This document shows, in pieces, positions 28,240-38,400 of a stretch of 64,000 bases of DNA. The position numbers and the translations under genes were made by a program. The notes below the pieces were generated by a model, which was not told the origin of the DNA, ran no database searches, and saw only the letters and a list, made by a program, of their open reading frames with translations. The stretch comes from Hyphomicrobiales bacterium (GTDB lineage: Bacteria; Pseudomonadota; Alphaproteobacteria; Rhizobiales; Rhizobiaceae): the NCBI GenBank assembly GCA_900471525.1, contig UCEZ01000024.1:1-64000 (forward strand), given 5' to 3'. Numbering within the stretch: the first letter of the stretch is position 1; the number at the start of each line of letters is the position of its first letter.

Positions 28240-28557
28240 ATGACAAACAGCCTCACCGCAGTCCTCCTCGTCCTGCTGATCAACGCCCTCACGTTCTGCG
28301 TCTTCTGGTGGGATAAGGACGCGGCCCGCAAGGGGCAATGGCGGGTGCCGGAAAGCCGATTGCTCTGCCTCGCGCTGATCGGCGGCAGCGTGGGTGCCGT
28401 CATGGCCCAGCGGCTTTTGCGCCACAAGACGCGCAAGGAGCCTTTTCGCACGGAGCTGATGCTGATCTGCGCGCTGCATTTCGTTGCCTTCGTCGCCTGG
28501 CTTACCGTGCCACTTTGGGCTCCCATGGCACTTGCTGCGCTGTCTCTCGCGCGCTGA
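28240..28557 (+). CDS. DUF1294 membrane protein
   Basis: 105 residues from ATG 28240 (MTNSLTAVLLVLLINAL). Membrane helices are visible at residues 5-25 and 70-100, with the typical DUF1294 loop FWWDKDAARKGQWRVPE and GGSVGAVMAQRLLRHKTRKE between them. Role unknown. It is the last gene of the recognisable core block. Confidence 0.85.
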   Translation: MTNSLTAVLLVLLINALTFCVFWWDKDAARKGQWRVPESRLLCLALIGGSVGAVMAQRLLRHKTRKEPFRTELMLICALHFVAFVAWLTVPLWAPMALAALSLAR

Positions 28558-28729
28558 TCACCAGCCGCACCCTGTCGAAAACAATTAAAGCTGACTCAAC
28601 TAGGCAGTTGAATTTCTCGCGATACCCCAAGAAGTCTGACTCAGAACGTCTATTCGGCTTCACATACTCAGTTGTCGATGTTGCCTGACACCATCGAGCG
28701 AGCACCGCACTGGTATTCGTTAGAGAATG

Positions 28730-29227
28730 TCAACGACGTCCCTGCCGATCCGCGATGGCCCACCGTACCCCCGCACCCATCCCTCCGTCTTCAGGAACGA
28801 ATTCCACGCCCAACGCTATAAGCGTGCTTCGGACCTTTTGAAGATTTGCTTCTGTCACAGCGTCCGACCTGTTTTGCTCGACCCGAGTGATAAAATTGCG
28901 GTCGACATGTGCTAGGGCCGCCAAACGCGGCTGGGAGATATTTACCAAGCCACGGGCACCCCTCGTTTGCACACCATCGAACGGGTCCAGACGGGGTTCT
29001 TTCCACCGCACACCCGCCCCGAATGTGTTCGAGGGTGCGGTGAACAGCACTCCCCTGCTCTCATATTTGGCCTTGAGGATGTACGCTTCACGGGGAAGAA
29101 GCTTGTACTTCCCGGCCTCCAAGATTTGCACCAACCGATGCGGCAGCTCAAATAACCGCTCGACTCCTAGTTGCGAATAACCCAGCAGCCCACGTGCAGC
29201 CCGAAACTGTTCCGATGAAACGTCCAT
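28730..29227 (-). CDS. XRE-like regulator with two tandem helix-turn-helix repeats
   Basis: 165 residues made of two similar halves. Repeat 1 runs FRAARGLLGYSQLGVERLFE ... FGAGVRW (about residues 8-76) and repeat 2 TRGARGLVNISQPRLAALAH ... MGAGVRW (about 88-160). Each half has the ARGLL.(Y/N)SQ..L entry to an HTH and ends in GAGVRW. No other domain is present. It is divergent from the DUF6634/AAA protease genes; the 86 bases between starts would hold their shared promoter region, with the dyad AATGTCAACATT at 29254-29265 as a possible operator. Confidence 0.78.
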   Translation of the reverse strand: MDVSSEQFRAARGLLGYSQLGVERLFELPHRLVQILEAGKYKLLPREAYILKAKYESRGVLFTAPSNTFGAGVRWKEPRLDPFDGVQTRGARGLVNISQPRLAALAHVDRNFITRVEQNRSDAVTEANLQKVRSTLIALGVEFVPEDGGMGAGVRWAIADRQGRR

Positions 29228-29313
29228 GGCTCGAAAAAACGCTGCGCTTCGAAAATGTCAACATTAATGGCATAAGGATCACGATACTCCAAAATGGATC
29301 ATTTCCTTTGCAA

Positions 29314-29682
29314 ATGGATCACGAATCAGTTCTTTTGATCACCAGAGAATTTCAATCGAACGAATCGGGTCTCTCAATGGATAACTGGGTCGGCACTTCC
29401 CCTGAAACGATCATTCCCAAGCTAAGATTGCTTCTAATGGACCTGGAGGGTCTCGCATTTTCCGACCGCGCCGCCGGGAGTGATGAAGCGGTGCTCATTC
29501 GGAAATGCATCCTCGCCTCTCGCAAGGTGCCGTGCCTCATGGGCGAGATGATTGGGCACCCAAAGCTCGCGGATGGGCGTCCAGCGATCACAAGTGAGCT
29601 TTTTTACCTCGACCGAAAACGGCGGCTGGGACGCTCGCTGAGCCGCTGGTACCACTTTGACGAAGGTCTACTCGACATTTAG
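29314..29682 (+). CDS. DUF6634-like protein
   Basis: The conserved-looking part is LRLLLMDLEGLAFSD, then SRKVPCLMGEMIGHPKLADG, TSELFYLD and RTLSR-like GRSLSRWYHF, which matches what I recall of DUF6634. I choose ATG 29314 (MDHESVLLI), giving 122 residues and leaving room for a divergent promoter. ATGs at 29194 and 29215 would add 33-40 residues but overlap the start of the divergent regulator. It ends 20 bases before the AAA protease. Function unknown. Confidence 0.6.
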   Translation: MDHESVLLITREFQSNESGLSMDNWVGTSPETIIPKLRLLLMDLEGLAFSDRAAGSDEAVLIRKCILASRKVPCLMGEMIGHPKLADGRPAITSELFYLDRKRRLGRSLSRWYHFDEGLLDI

Positions 29683-29702
29683 CCGATTGAAGGGAAACCA
29701 AA

Positions 29703-31685
29703 ATGGATACGGCTCTTCACGATAATCTAGATACGTACATTCGTAAGCTTCAGCGGATGTCGAAAGACTTGCCCCCTCCAAGCTTAAGTCACTCATTCAA
29801 AATCAAGCGCGACATCGCTGCAATTGCTTTGAAATCGCCAAGGGTTTTTCTAGCCTACTGTGCACTGACGGGTCTTTTCCGACGCAATATCGCTTCAATT
29901 TTTGAGCCCTCGTGCGTAGCGTTAATCAGCATCCCAATCACGTGGAAGCTTGTCGATGTCGAAGAAGCCGCCAAAATCATCTTTAAAGACAAGCTCGGCT
30001 ACTGCTTGCATCCAGATAAGAAAGGCAAGCGTGGCTACGACATTGATGTCGGAGAGTACCTAGAAGCCCGAAAGCTGATCGTTTTCGTACACGAAGGCAC
30101 AGTGGTTCACCAAGATTTTGAGCTGGCTGCAACAATGCGAGATCAGCTTCGGCTCGGCGACGCCCGCCACTTCCGAGCGTTAGGAAGGCTTCGGAAATGC
30201 GGTGATGTCACCAACGCTCAGATCGAGATGATCGCTCGGCAGCCATCCGAAAGACTTGATGCGATCTATAGGATCGGTCAACCCGCGCATCGAGCAGCCT
30301 TACAGCTTTTAAAGGAAATGCCCGGGCCCCACATCGCTCAGACGACTAAATATCTCGATGTCTCGAAAGGCTTTGGTGATGCCAGTGCCTGGGCCAAGGA
30401 GTTAAAGAAGGACCTCGACAACTGGAGGGACGGACACTTGCCGTGGTCGGAGGTCGACAAAGGATGTCTTCTCTATGGGCCCCCAGGCACTGGAAAAACC
30501 AAGTTCGTTGCGGGTCTCGCGGTAGCGTGCAACGTCCATCTTGAAGTAGCCTCGGTGGCGAAATGGCAAAGTAGCAAAGACGGCTTTCTCGGCGATATGC
30601 TTACGGCCATGTACAAATCGTTCGCCGCCGCAAAGGAAGCTGCTCCTTCGATACTCTTCATCGACGAATTCGATTCGATTGGCGATAGAACCAAATTCTC
30701 TGAGAGGCATTCGACATACTCAACGCAAGTCGTCAACGCGCTCCTAGAATGCCTTGACGGTATTGAAGGGCGCGAAGGCGTCATCGTAGTTGGTGCATCC
30801 AACAATCCAGGGCGGATTGACGGTGCACTTTTGAGGAGTGGACGGCTAGAAAAACACGTACATTTTCCGATGCCAGACGCCAGCTCCCGTGCCGAAATCC
30901 TCGCCTTTCACCTGCCATCGCTGTCCGGCGACCCGGTTCTCAAGGAAATTGCAGCAAGAATGCCTGGTAGCAGCGGAGCTGATATTGAGCGTGTGGCCCG
31001 TGAAGCAAGACGGGTGGCTCGTCGCGAAAATCGGCCGGTATCAATTGAAGACGTTTGGTCGAAGGTACCGACCCCTGCCCCCCTTGATGAGCAAGAGCAA
31101 TATCGAGTTGCAGTTCATGAAGCTGGACATGCTGTGATTGCTTACGCTCTAAGGCTTGGAAAAGTTGAGCAGGTCGAAATCTACGATAACGTCAACAGCT
31201 TTGCGACAATCAAAAACGCAACAGGTCTCACTCTAATTGATACGCCGCTCCGAGGATTCACCACCCGATGGGAAATGCTGCAAACGATCACGATGCACCT
31301 TGCCGGGGCTGCGGCCGAGGAACTAGTTCTCGGTCATAGGTCAGAATGGTCGGCTGGTTCGATTGACAGTGATTTCGCGAAAGCAACTGTGCTTGCTATC
31401 CAGATGCTCACGGAACAGGGCTTCGGAAAGTCGTTATATTTCCTTCCCAATTCAGTCGATCTCACAAAACCAGCTGACCTTTGGAAGGAATTGGAACTCA
31501 GGGATGAAGTTAGCGAAATCCTTCGAGAGCAGTACCAACACGCGAAAGACATTCTCGATGGGCTCCGGCGCAGTGTCGTTGTGGTGGCCGAGGCGTTGGT
31601 GAAGGAAAAGCGACTGGATGCTGAGCAACTAGAGCACCACTTGCCGACCGGTCCCAAAAAGAGGTCTGGCTTGCGGCCCCACTAA
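29703..31685 (+). CDS. Soluble FtsH-like AAA+ metalloprotease, 660 aa
   Basis: The AAA module has Walker A GPPGTGKT (about residues 259-266), Walker B ILFIDEFDS (about 317), a sensor region VVGASNNPGRIDGALLRSGR with the arginine finger area, and a lid. The peptidase has HEAGHAVIAYALR (HExxH near residue 472), with an Asp in the late helix region (SAGSIDSDFAKAT) where M41 peptidases bind the third zinc ligand. It differs from housekeeping FtsH by the lack of the two N-terminal membrane helices; instead it has a 200-residue all-soluble N-terminal region of unknown fold. Such a protease would act on cytosolic targets. Transcribed with the DUF6634 gene. Confidence 0.85.
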   Translation: MDTALHDNLDTYIRKLQRMSKDLPPPSLSHSFKIKRDIAAIALKSPRVFLAYCALTGLFRRNIASIFEPSCVALISIPITWKLVDVEEAAKIIFKDKLGYCLHPDKKGKRGYDIDVGEYLEARKLIVFVHEGTVVHQDFELAATMRDQLRLGDARHFRALGRLRKCGDVTNAQIEMIARQPSERLDAIYRIGQPAHRAALQLLKEMPGPHIAQTTKYLDVSKGFGDASAWAKELKKDLDNWRDGHLPWSEVDKGCLLYGPPGTGKTKFVAGLAVACNVHLEVASVAKWQSSKDGFLGDMLTAMYKSFAAAKEAAPSILFIDEFDSIGDRTKFSERHSTYSTQVVNALLECLDGIEGREGVIVVGASNNPGRIDGALLRSGRLEKHVHFPMPDASSRAEILAFHLPSLSGDPVLKEIAARMPGSSGADIERVAREARRVARRENRPVSIEDVWSKVPTPAPLDEQEQYRVAVHEAGHAVIAYALRLGKVEQVEIYDNVNSFATIKNATGLTLIDTPLRGFTTRWEMLQTITMHLAGAAAEELVLGHRSEWSAGSIDSDFAKATVLAIQMLTEQGFGKSLYFLPNSVDLTKPADLWKELELRDEVSEILREQYQHAKDILDGLRRSVVVVAEALVKEKRLDAEQLEHHLPTGPKKRSGLRPH

Positions 31686-31902
31686 GTGACGGCCAGGCTA
31701 TTTGACGATTTATCGCAAGCAGGCCCGTATCCGGGCCAACAGCAAAACACACCCGGCCTCAAGATTTGCACTCGCTGAAAACGCTAGTGTCGTTGCCCCT
31801 GTGATCGGTTGTTCGTCGACGACGTCAAGGAATCTTGCGAAACTTAACCCGCCCCAAGGCTTGCCGCCGAAGGCGTTGCCTCAACGAAGGACGGCAATCA
31901 CG

Positions 31903-32715
31903 ATGAAAGCATGGATTGTCAGCGATATTCACACGTCGATCCTGGGCGAGCACTGGGCGAAGCCCATCCCCGTACCGGCAGCAGACGTCTGCATTTGCGC
32001 CGGAGACATCTCAAATTTTTGCTCTACCAGTATTGACTACCTTCGGCGAAGCTTTGAGCGTCACATGCCAATCGTGCTCGTGTTTGGAAATCACGATTAT
32101 TTTGGTTCTTCCATCGATTTTGCCCTTGAAACAGCTCGTCGTGAAATCGAAGGCACCAACATCCATCTCCTAGAAAACCAAAGCATCGAATTAGGTGGCT
32201 GCCGTTTTATAGGCGCAACGCTTTGGACAGATTTCGCTGTTTCCGTCGGCGATGACGAACACATCCCGCCTGAGGAGCGGCGACGAAAGGCATTCGGCCT
32301 TGCCCCTTCTCAGGTTGCAGATTTCTACCACATAATCCGGTCCGATCCGCGACAATCAGGTGAAAACGGTTTCGTCACGGTTCGGGAAATTGTGGGGCGT
32401 CACCAAGCGAGCCGCTCGTATATCGACGAGGAATTGTCTAAGCCGTTTGAAGGCCCCACGGTCGTTGTAACGCACCATGCTCCGCTGGCGGAAAGTTTCG
32501 ACCCCTTTTTTTATGGGGAGATCACAAATGCTGCGTTTGGAAGCGATCTTTCAGACCTTATCGCGCGGCGACGACCGTCGGTTTGGGTGCACGGCCACAT
32601 TCACAAAGTCAGGGATTATGTGGCCGACCGGACGAGAATTATATGCAATCCACGTGGGTATCCGCGTGAGCAAAACGTTTCAGGGTTCCAGCATGGTTTC
32701 GTCATCGACCTATAG
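31903..32715 (+). CDS. Calcineurin-like metallophosphoesterase
   Basis: 270 residues from ATG 31903. The metal motifs are in order: VSDIHTS (D-x-H), CAGDISN (GD), VFGNHDYF (GNHD), THHAPLAES (H) and VHGHIHK (GHxH). This is a complete dinuclear site. The family includes nucleases and cyclic nucleotide or phosphoprotein phosphatases; the substrate cannot be read. It follows the AAA protease after 217 bases and precedes the YaaC-like gene. Confidence 0.88.
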   Translation: MKAWIVSDIHTSILGEHWAKPIPVPAADVCICAGDISNFCSTSIDYLRRSFERHMPIVLVFGNHDYFGSSIDFALETARREIEGTNIHLLENQSIELGGCRFIGATLWTDFAVSVGDDEHIPPEERRRKAFGLAPSQVADFYHIIRSDPRQSGENGFVTVREIVGRHQASRSYIDEELSKPFEGPTVVVTHHAPLAESFDPFFYGEITNAAFGSDLSDLIARRRPSVWVHGHIHKVRDYVADRTRIICNPRGYPREQNVSGFQHGFVIDL

Positions 32716-32989
32716 GCATTGGGCGTGGCGACTGCCGTGCCGCCGTCAAGCCTCGGAAGGCCACGTTCCATGTTCGAGCCAAGAGCCGGTCGGCAACTAT
32801 TTCGACCTCCGCAGCAGAACTCGGCAAAATCTCTTTTTCGTGTTCCTAGCTATCATCTTTCGAAAACCACGCCGTAAGGTTGCGACGTTACGGGGTGTCA
32901 ACCTTTGTGATCTACACAAACAGCTTATATTTCGTGGCTTGCGATCTCAGACAGGGAACGTCGGCGGAACTGAGCGGCGTGGAGGCCAA

Positions 32990-34048
32990 ATGGCGTCGGA
33001 AGACCTTTTTCTGAAAAAGTACAGGCCACTGCTAATCCGGCGAGCCGTCGTGGGCCCGCACTGGGAAGGTGAAAAAGTTCTAACCTCTGATATCTGGACA
33101 TACGTCGATCTCTGGCTCCGCAGAAATGCAGGGAAAACGGACGCAAACTTTTATTGGCAACAGGCGCAAGAGTTTTACAGAGCATCACTCGGACTCCCCG
33201 TGACTGCCTCACCTCTAACGCTATACTACTGTTTCCTGAACGCGACTAAAGCGCTCCTTGTAGCAAAGGGTATAGCTTTCACCGACAAGCATGGCCTCAC
33301 CGGAAAAAGCCAGCCCGGGCGAGCCAGTCTAGCTAATGAAAAAGTGACTCTGAAGGGAGCCGGTGTGCTCCCGTCGTTGATCCAATACTACGGTGATGCA
33401 CTCGCTTTAGACACTTACAGTCTGAAGGAAATGTTTTTCAACTTAGCTTTCGTTCACAGAGCTTACTGCCTCTCCTATAAGGAAAACTATCTGTTTTTCC
33501 CTCTGGAAAACTGCCGTTATGTTCGTGGTGTAGGAGGAACGGAGGGCTGGATTTCCGCCGATCTTGAAGATCAGTTCCACGATGAACGTGTCCTCGCAAC
33601 CCTTCCTCCAGGTTATGAACGGGACTTGGGGGTCCCTGAGACCGTTGTCGTTCGAAAGCGACAGCGCTTCCGATGGCACCCTGGGACTGCAAATAAAACG
33701 GCCAATATTGCAAGACTGTCGAGTTATCATGCACAGCGTCGCCGTGATGTGACATATATCGCCGGAGTCGGCAGATGGTATTTGAAGCGAAGGTATGCGG
33801 GTGCACTGATAATCGATAGGCATGCACCGATTTTGATTTTCGCGTCAATGCATCGGTTGAGCGAGCTTTCACGATACGATCCTCTCAAACTCTCAAGGTT
33901 GCTTGACACGCACCGAAACTGGCTGCTTGCCGAGTTTATAAAAACCGCTCCCATCCAGTTTCTTGATGAAATTGCGTGCGAGTTGACAGGACAAGAAATC
34001 TTCGTGCCCGGAATCCACGCGGGTAACCTCCTAAGTCTTTCCAAATAA
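32990..34048 (+). CDS. YaaC-like protein
   Basis: 352 residues from ATG 32990, which has a clear ribosome site (GGAGGCCAA). FYWQQAQEFYRASLGLPVTA, LYYCFLNATKALLVAKGI and KHGLTGKS follow the pattern of YaaC-type proteins, a helical family of unknown function found in Bacillus and in many accessory islands, with HEPN-like topology in its first half. Later parts (YAGALIIDRHAPILIFASMH, LLAEFIKTAPIQFLDEIACE) also fit. It lies 16 bases before a nuclease gene, so the two are probably one operon. Confidence 0.7.
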   Translation: MASEDLFLKKYRPLLIRRAVVGPHWEGEKVLTSDIWTYVDLWLRRNAGKTDANFYWQQAQEFYRASLGLPVTASPLTLYYCFLNATKALLVAKGIAFTDKHGLTGKSQPGRASLANEKVTLKGAGVLPSLIQYYGDALALDTYSLKEMFFNLAFVHRAYCLSYKENYLFFPLENCRYVRGVGGTEGWISADLEDQFHDERVLATLPPGYERDLGVPETVVVRKRQRFRWHPGTANKTANIARLSSYHAQRRRDVTYIAGVGRWYLKRRYAGALIIDRHAPILIFASMHRLSELSRYDPLKLSRLLDTHRNWLLAEFIKTAPIQFLDEIACELTGQEIFVPGIHAGNLLSLSK

Positions 34049-34064
34049 ATTTTACGGGAATTCA

Positions 34065-35126
34065 ATGACACGGCCCCAAAACTCCTCTTTTACAGACTAC
34101 CTCGAATTCGAAAATCTGATCCACAAACTGCTCCAGGCGAAAGGTTACTCCGTCACCAGACCAGTTGGCGGCATAGACACTGGTGTTGACTTTATCGCGA
34201 ACAAGAAAGGTGAAGCTCCAAAGCTCGTGCAGGTTAAATGGACCAAACGACCTGACCTACCGCTTCACAGCTTGAGAGACTGGGCAGCATCGACTGGCAG
34301 GTTTGGAGCCGAGAACGGTGAACCGCTTCTTATCGCGTCTGGCTACGTAGAAAATAATCGTCGTGAATGGGGACAAGCAGAATTCAACATTACAATTTGG
34401 GACCGTTCCGACGTTTTAAGATTGGCGGAGGGTTTGCCTATCAACGCAGAATTCCAAAAACTATTCGAGAGCGCCGCGACACAGCATTTTCCCGGCACCC
34501 AGCCACTCGCTGCCCCCATTCAAGCTGAACCGGACAGTCCCCCCGAAGACCCGCCCTCAGAGACTAAGGGCGACGATCTGGCAGAAGCTCTGGATGCCGT
34601 CAAACTTGGCAAGCAAGGAGCGAAACAATACGAGCGAGTGTGCGAAGAAATAATTTCGTATTTGTTCGGTGATGACTTGGTGGACCCACGCGTGCAATCG
34701 CGTTCCGACGACAAGCTCAGCATCGTTGATATTGTTTACAGGGTAAAAGCAGAGAGTTCGTTTTGGAATGCACTCACTCGGGATTTCAGGGCTCGCGTCA
34801 TAGTTTTTGAGTGCAAGAACTACAGGGGGCCGGTAGGTCCGATGCAGGTGTTCACCACTGAGCGCTACATGAGTGTCGCCGCGTTACGGCCCGTTTGCTT
34901 TGTCCTTAGCCGTACTAGAGCCCACAAACACGCGAGGGTCGCGGCTCAAGGCGCACTGCGCGAAACAGGTAAACTCCTAATCTTCCTTGATGACGCGCTT
35001 ATCAAGCAGATGCTTAAAGAGAGGGATGTTCAAATACTCGGTGGCAAAGAGAAGTGGGTCGGAAACGGCCCCACTGAAATCCTCGATCAGGAAATTTACG
35101 ACTTTCTCGCGACGATGCCCCGATGA
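34065..35126 (+). CDS. Protein with two restriction-endonuclease-like domains
   Basis: 353 residues. Domain 1 (about 10-115) resembles Mrr-type nucleases: FENLIHKLLQAKGYSVTRPV, then GIDTGVDFIANKKG with the metal Asp, then KLVQVKWTKR, where QxK replaces ExK. After a Pro/Glu-rich linker (about 148-170), domain 2 (about 190-300) repeats the plan: YERVCEEIISYLFGDDLVDP, LSIVDIVYR, VIVFECKNYRGPVGP with a classical ExK. A tandem pair in one chain is unusual. Methylases are absent nearby, so it is not a plain restriction-modification enzyme. Confidence 0.75.
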   Translation: MTRPQNSSFTDYLEFENLIHKLLQAKGYSVTRPVGGIDTGVDFIANKKGEAPKLVQVKWTKRPDLPLHSLRDWAASTGRFGAENGEPLLIASGYVENNRREWGQAEFNITIWDRSDVLRLAEGLPINAEFQKLFESAATQHFPGTQPLAAPIQAEPDSPPEDPPSETKGDDLAEALDAVKLGKQGAKQYERVCEEIISYLFGDDLVDPRVQSRSDDKLSIVDIVYRVKAESSFWNALTRDFRARVIVFECKNYRGPVGPMQVFTTERYMSVAALRPVCFVLSRTRAHKHARVAAQGALRETGKLLIFLDDALIKQMLKERDVQILGGKEKWVGNGPTEILDQEIYDFLATMPR

Positions 35127-35440
35127 CTGTCCGACGCTGAGTCTTAGCCCCCCGATGACGGGAGCAGCATCAGAGGCGTCAAGCCCGTAGGTGGATAAAC
35201 ACTCGGAACTGGGCAGGCCGTGTTGCAGCAACGACCAAGCCTAGCAGAGCAATGCAATTGTTGGGCGTGAGATCGGCGGATTCTTTCCGGTTTGCTCATC
35301 ATTTGCTGATCATTCAGCGTTTGCCGTCAGTACGCAAAATGCGGGCGCTCCCCAATTGGGTCGTGCGCCCGTTGTGCTCGCACCAATTTCCGCGCCGCTG
35401 GTCGCTGCGAGGTCATTGGCGCTCTAAAAAACTCGACGCA
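35127..35440. other. Intergenic region between convergent nuclease and NTPase genes
   Basis: About 314 bases. Possible ORFs here are short, lack ribosome sites and are not called. No clear terminator hairpin was found. Confidence 0.4.
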
Positions 35441-38400
35441 CTAATTCGTCAATCGTGGGAACAGTGGCTGCCAAGTAACCTTGTCTCCCTGTCGTCCTTT
35501 GGAATGCAATATCGGCAGAGAATTATTCGGACAATTCGCGGGAAAGACCACCAGGATGCCCAAGTTTCCAAATCCTAACGGATTATCACGGTAGATATGG
35601 CCACCCAAGTCCCTAACAAGTGACTTGGCCCGGTCGCGCTCATCATCGCCACCCCAAACGGGATTGTGGTCCCCGAACGCGAATTTGTCATCAGACAGAA
35701 GTTCACAATACCGCAAATCCCCGTTCATCCAGTCGAACTCATCAAGAGCTTCGCGAACCGCCGCGTCACCTTCTTTTGTTGCGACCATAGTCAAAATGAT
35801 GATGGGTAAGTTCAAGCTCTGTAAAATTGCCTTATTCTCTTTAGCGAATGAAGCAATGTTTCCGCTCACCGCTCCGCCTGTGGCAATGAGATCGTCTACT
35901 ACTACGAGAAGCGCTGGTGGGCCATGTCGCGCCACGTGCTCCTGCACGCTAGTAGCGAAGCTATTTGGCGAAATAATGCATTTTACGCTGAGATTATTTT
36001 CTTCGGCGTAGCGCGATGCATAATACTGTCCGCTCTTTCCTTCGCCATCAAGATACGTAATCAGCAGGTCAGTACGGCGCTCTGATCGTTTTCGCTGAAT
36101 GAACTCAGGCAGCATCGGTCGTACCAGACCATGAAGCGTTCGCAAACGCTCACGAATATCTGCCTCGTTATAAAAACTTAAGGCTCCTAAGAGCTTGAAC
36201 AGAAGCCTCTGATCTTGGTGACTCTTAACCTGATCGAGCCAAGCACGAACGTCATCAGTTCCTATTTGCTTGCCCTGGTAGGTAGGCCATTGCTTCACAA
36301 GCAATGAAATCTCGTCAGACGATACATAGGCAGCGTCCTCAGCTTGCATGACGGTCGCAGCCAGTTCCTCGCCCAAGGCGTCTGCCAATAATCGGTTAAT
36401 TCCAATTTCGGTAAGCCACGCTTTGAAGATCGGCAGTACAAAGTCATATGCTTTGTTATTTTCGCGGAGAATTCCTCGCTTGATGAAATCGTTCAAGACG
36501 GGTGTCACCTCAGCATCAGTCAGCACGATCCCATCTCGTCCGGCAAGAATGCTGGCAAGGTTCACATTACCGCCACGGCGAACAGCCCTTCCCAACGCGA
36601 CCAACGCCCGAGACCTCCTTAGAATATCAGGCTCTCTTTCCGATGGCGGCTTATGAATTCCGTCCATCCACAAATGTGCGAACGAATTAACGTCGAAGGA
36701 ACGGATGTTGGACGCGAGGCAGTCTCGAACTTCCTGGAGAGTTACATCGGCATCTCGTTCGCGAACCGAGTTTTGAAACACACTCGAACAAACGATTTTG
36801 GCAAAATATGGATTGCCGTTCGTAAGATTGAAGACTTCCGAGATCGCGTCTTCATGCCAATAAATAGAATCTTCGGTGGGCTTCCGCACCAAGGTTTTAA
36901 AATCATCCCACTCTCGATCACGACTGAAATAGTCCAAGCGAAAAGGTATGAGTTTGTTTAGCTTCTGCCCCTGCCGATCCATGATGAAAGGCATATTTTC
37001 GCCACCAACCAGGACGAGGCAGAGGTTCTCGCATGTAGTCAACGCTCGTAGATTTGCGAAGAAGGTCTCCGCTAGATTGCCTTGCTGATAAAGCTCGGGA
37101 TGAATCTCGTCAAACTCATCAAGTATCAGCACGTACTTCGAGTCTGGACGCGCCTCGTATGCGAGGTCGGCCAGCGAAGCCAATGGCGCAAGTGATCCGG
37201 TAAAAGAGAGTTCTGGAATTTCAATCTCTCTTGGGAGTGTCGACTTGATAAAGCCGGACAATTGCTCGCCGAGTTCGCGCATTGAAGCCCGAGGATCGTC
37301 GTGAGCTATTCTACCCCATAAAAGATACTTGACGTGAATAGTTGAGGGCGAATGAGCTTTTGCGAACTCGGCAGCCGCCAATGCGAGCGATGTTTTTCCG
37401 ATACGTTTTTGACCTGTTACAAAAAACGGTTCCATGGGTTGCCGGAGCATTCGGTTACCCAGAGCTTTAACTTGATCCGCTCGACCTACGAACGCTTCAC
37501 CTTTCGCAACATCCGTACTGTAAGGATGCTGATATTCAAGTGACGCCCAGTCGACATTTGCATTCTGCGCGTTCACCTCGATGAGGAAAATGCTGTCCCG
37601 AGATTCTGCATGGCCAGCCTCGTCCCAAGTAACTGTGATCATCAATTCAGCGCCAGTGGCAGCTGCCAGGACTTGTACCGTAAAAACTGCAGCGAAATCG
37701 CCAGCTACAACGTTGCCCAGGGCTAGGACATCGTTATTAATCTTTAGTTGAGTGCGATTGTATTCTGCCCGCACGTTGAGGTTCCGCGCAACGCCAGGTC
37801 CAGAACTACGTAAAGGGATTACCAAAGAGATATCTCTCCCCACATCATGGAGCGGGTATCGTTTCTGAAGTGATCCGTTTCCTATGGTGCGAGCGGTGAT
37901 GTTTGTTTTCGCTCGGCCTCGGGTGGAACTAACTATCTTTTCGATGGCTTGCGATGCGGCTTCAACGAATGGTCCAAAGAAATCTCGAAATAGGAACGAA
38001 TGATTTTGATCCAAATATACTTTTTGGTCGCGTAAATAGCTCTCCGCGTCTGAAAGATCATCCCAGAAGGATATCGTTTCTTTGGAAAGCCTACTGATCT
38101 TTTTAATTGCAACGTCTACTCGGGTGCGAACTTGTTGAACGTCATAGGGTCCACAGTATATTTTCACGATACCGTTGTTAAGTGCACTCAGGATTTGCTG
38201 CCGTGACGCAATAATACCGTCGATGTCACTGGTAACGGCCGAGAGCGGCGTCAAAATGGCTGTAATCCGCGCGTGTGCACCCGCTAGCGCAGTAATCTTG
38301 TCATGTGTCTGTCTTTTTTCGGTAGCCCCGGCAAACTGAGCAATATCCGGTAAATTCCTTTCACAAATTTCGGCTATAAATCGGTGATCGCATTCCAGAG

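Noticed and set aside
29194-29313. Longer N-terminus for the DUF6634 gene
   Set aside because: It would overlap the start of the divergent regulator and leave no promoter space; residues before 29314 do not resemble the family.
34065-35126. Classical restriction-modification system
   Set aside because: No methyltransferase or specificity gene lies within the island.
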